This document shows, in pieces, positions 4,643 to 5,000 of a DNA stretch of 5,000 bases. The number at the start of each line of letters is the position of its first letter. The first letter of the stretch is position 1. The position numbers were made by a program, and so were the translations under genes. The stretch is from Candidatus Omnitrophota bacterium (GTDB lineage Bacteria > Omnitrophota > Gorgyraeia > 2-01-FULL-45-10), in NCBI GenBank assembly GCA_026387115.1, contig JAPLMI010000094.1:1-5000 (forward strand), written 5' to 3'. The notes beneath the pieces are model-generated. The model did no database searches. It was not told the DNA's origin and saw only the letters and a list, made by a program, of their open reading frames with translations.

Positions 4643-5000
4643 GCCTTTCGCGGCCTTTAGTATGGTTCTGGCGATGTTACGCGCCGACGATACAACGCTC
4701 TTTGACGCAGGTCTAAACCCGAATTCGATCGATTTGGGCTGTATGCCTATCATGGTTATGCGGCATTTAAAAGACTTTAGAAAATAGTCGGCCAGTATCT
4801 TTGCGGGCATCGTATGCGTAGAGAAGGTCACGCCGAAGCCTTGCCCCGCGGGGTCGATTAATATGGCCTCGCCCGGCTTCCTGTTCATTTCGAGAGCGTC
4901 CACTATGAGAATGTCCGACGGCTTGAATTTTTTTATAACGCCCGTCAGGTTTTCCGGCGCCGTCCCGCCTATAAATATTTTCAAGGGAACCCGGCGAGCC
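4631..5000 (-). CDS. hycI: [NiFe]-hydrogenase maturation protease, HycI type, N-terminus outside the window
   Basis: HycI-type endopeptidases clip the C-terminal tail of the hydrogenase large subunit once nickel is inserted. The frame is open from the right edge to the TGA at 4633-4631. Numbered from the in-frame TTG at 4984, it shows IGGTAPEN (5-12), ILIVDALEM (25-33), KPGEAILIDP (36-45), FSTHTMP (54-60) and IGIQPKSIEFG. These parallel IDGGSAPEN, LLIVDATDM, NPGEIRIIDP, THNMP and LGIQPDIVGF of E. coli HycI. Asp29 and His57 match the nickel ligands Asp62 and His90 with a constant offset of 33. The third ligand (Asp16) and the GxGN...GDDGxG start must therefore lie upstream, and the TTG is an internal codon. 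The family cleaves group 4 (HycE-like) large subunits, so such a hydrogenase probably lies nearby. The stop overlaps the next gene's TTG. Confidence 0.9.
   Translation of the reverse strand, partial: ARRVPLKIFIGGTAPENLTGVIKKFKPSDILIVDALEMNRKPGEAILIDPAGQGFGVTFSTHTMPAKILADYFLKSFKCRITMIGIQPKSIEFGFRPASKSVVSSARNIARTILKAAKGLTN

Overview
The window is almost entirely one leftward (minus-strand) gene cluster for a bacterial F1Fo ATP synthase. In transcription order, right to left, it holds: the C-terminal part of a HycI-type [NiFe]-hydrogenase maturation protease (running off the right edge), an AtpZ/AtpI-like two-helix membrane protein, atpB (a), atpE (c), atpF (b), atpH (delta), atpA (alpha), and atpG (gamma, running off the left edge). 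The order is the usual I-B-E-F-H-A-G, so atpD (beta) and atpC (epsilon) are expected just beyond base 1. There are no rRNA, tRNA, CRISPR, mobile-element or clear terminator signals, and I see no convincing plus-strand gene.

The genes are packed tightly. There are 4-base TTGA or ATGA overlaps at hycI/atpZ, atpF/atpH and atpA/atpG, an 11-base overlap at atpH/atpA, zero spacing at atpZ/atpB, and 16 bases between atpE and atpF. The only sizeable gap is 73 bases between atpB and atpE. It is nearly filled by two back-to-back inverted repeats that abut a very strong Shine-Dalgarno sequence for atpE. This fits the need for many copies of subunit c. A near-consensus sigma-70-like promoter (TTGACA, 17 bases, TATAAA) sits across the hycI/atpZ junction, so the atp genes may also be transcribed separately from the hydrogenase-related gene.

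Functionally, the a, b and c subunits (with AtpZ probably helping assembly) make the membrane ion-driven rotor and stator. Delta ties the stator to the alpha/beta head, and gamma is the rotating shaft. Subunit c has the essential glutamate but lacks the Gln and Ser ligands of known sodium-binding c rings, so a proton-coupled enzyme is likely. The coupling to a HycI gene suggests that a group 4 (membrane-bound, energy-converting) hydrogenase lies just upstream. The cluster might then pair hydrogen metabolism with ATP synthesis.

The organism is a bacterium of about 50% GC with heavy use of ATA (Ile) and AGG (Arg) codons and some TTG starts. The combination of codon style, hydrogenase gene and sequence flavour resembles uncultivated anaerobic lineages such as Omnitrophota. 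That is an impression from memory and was not tested.
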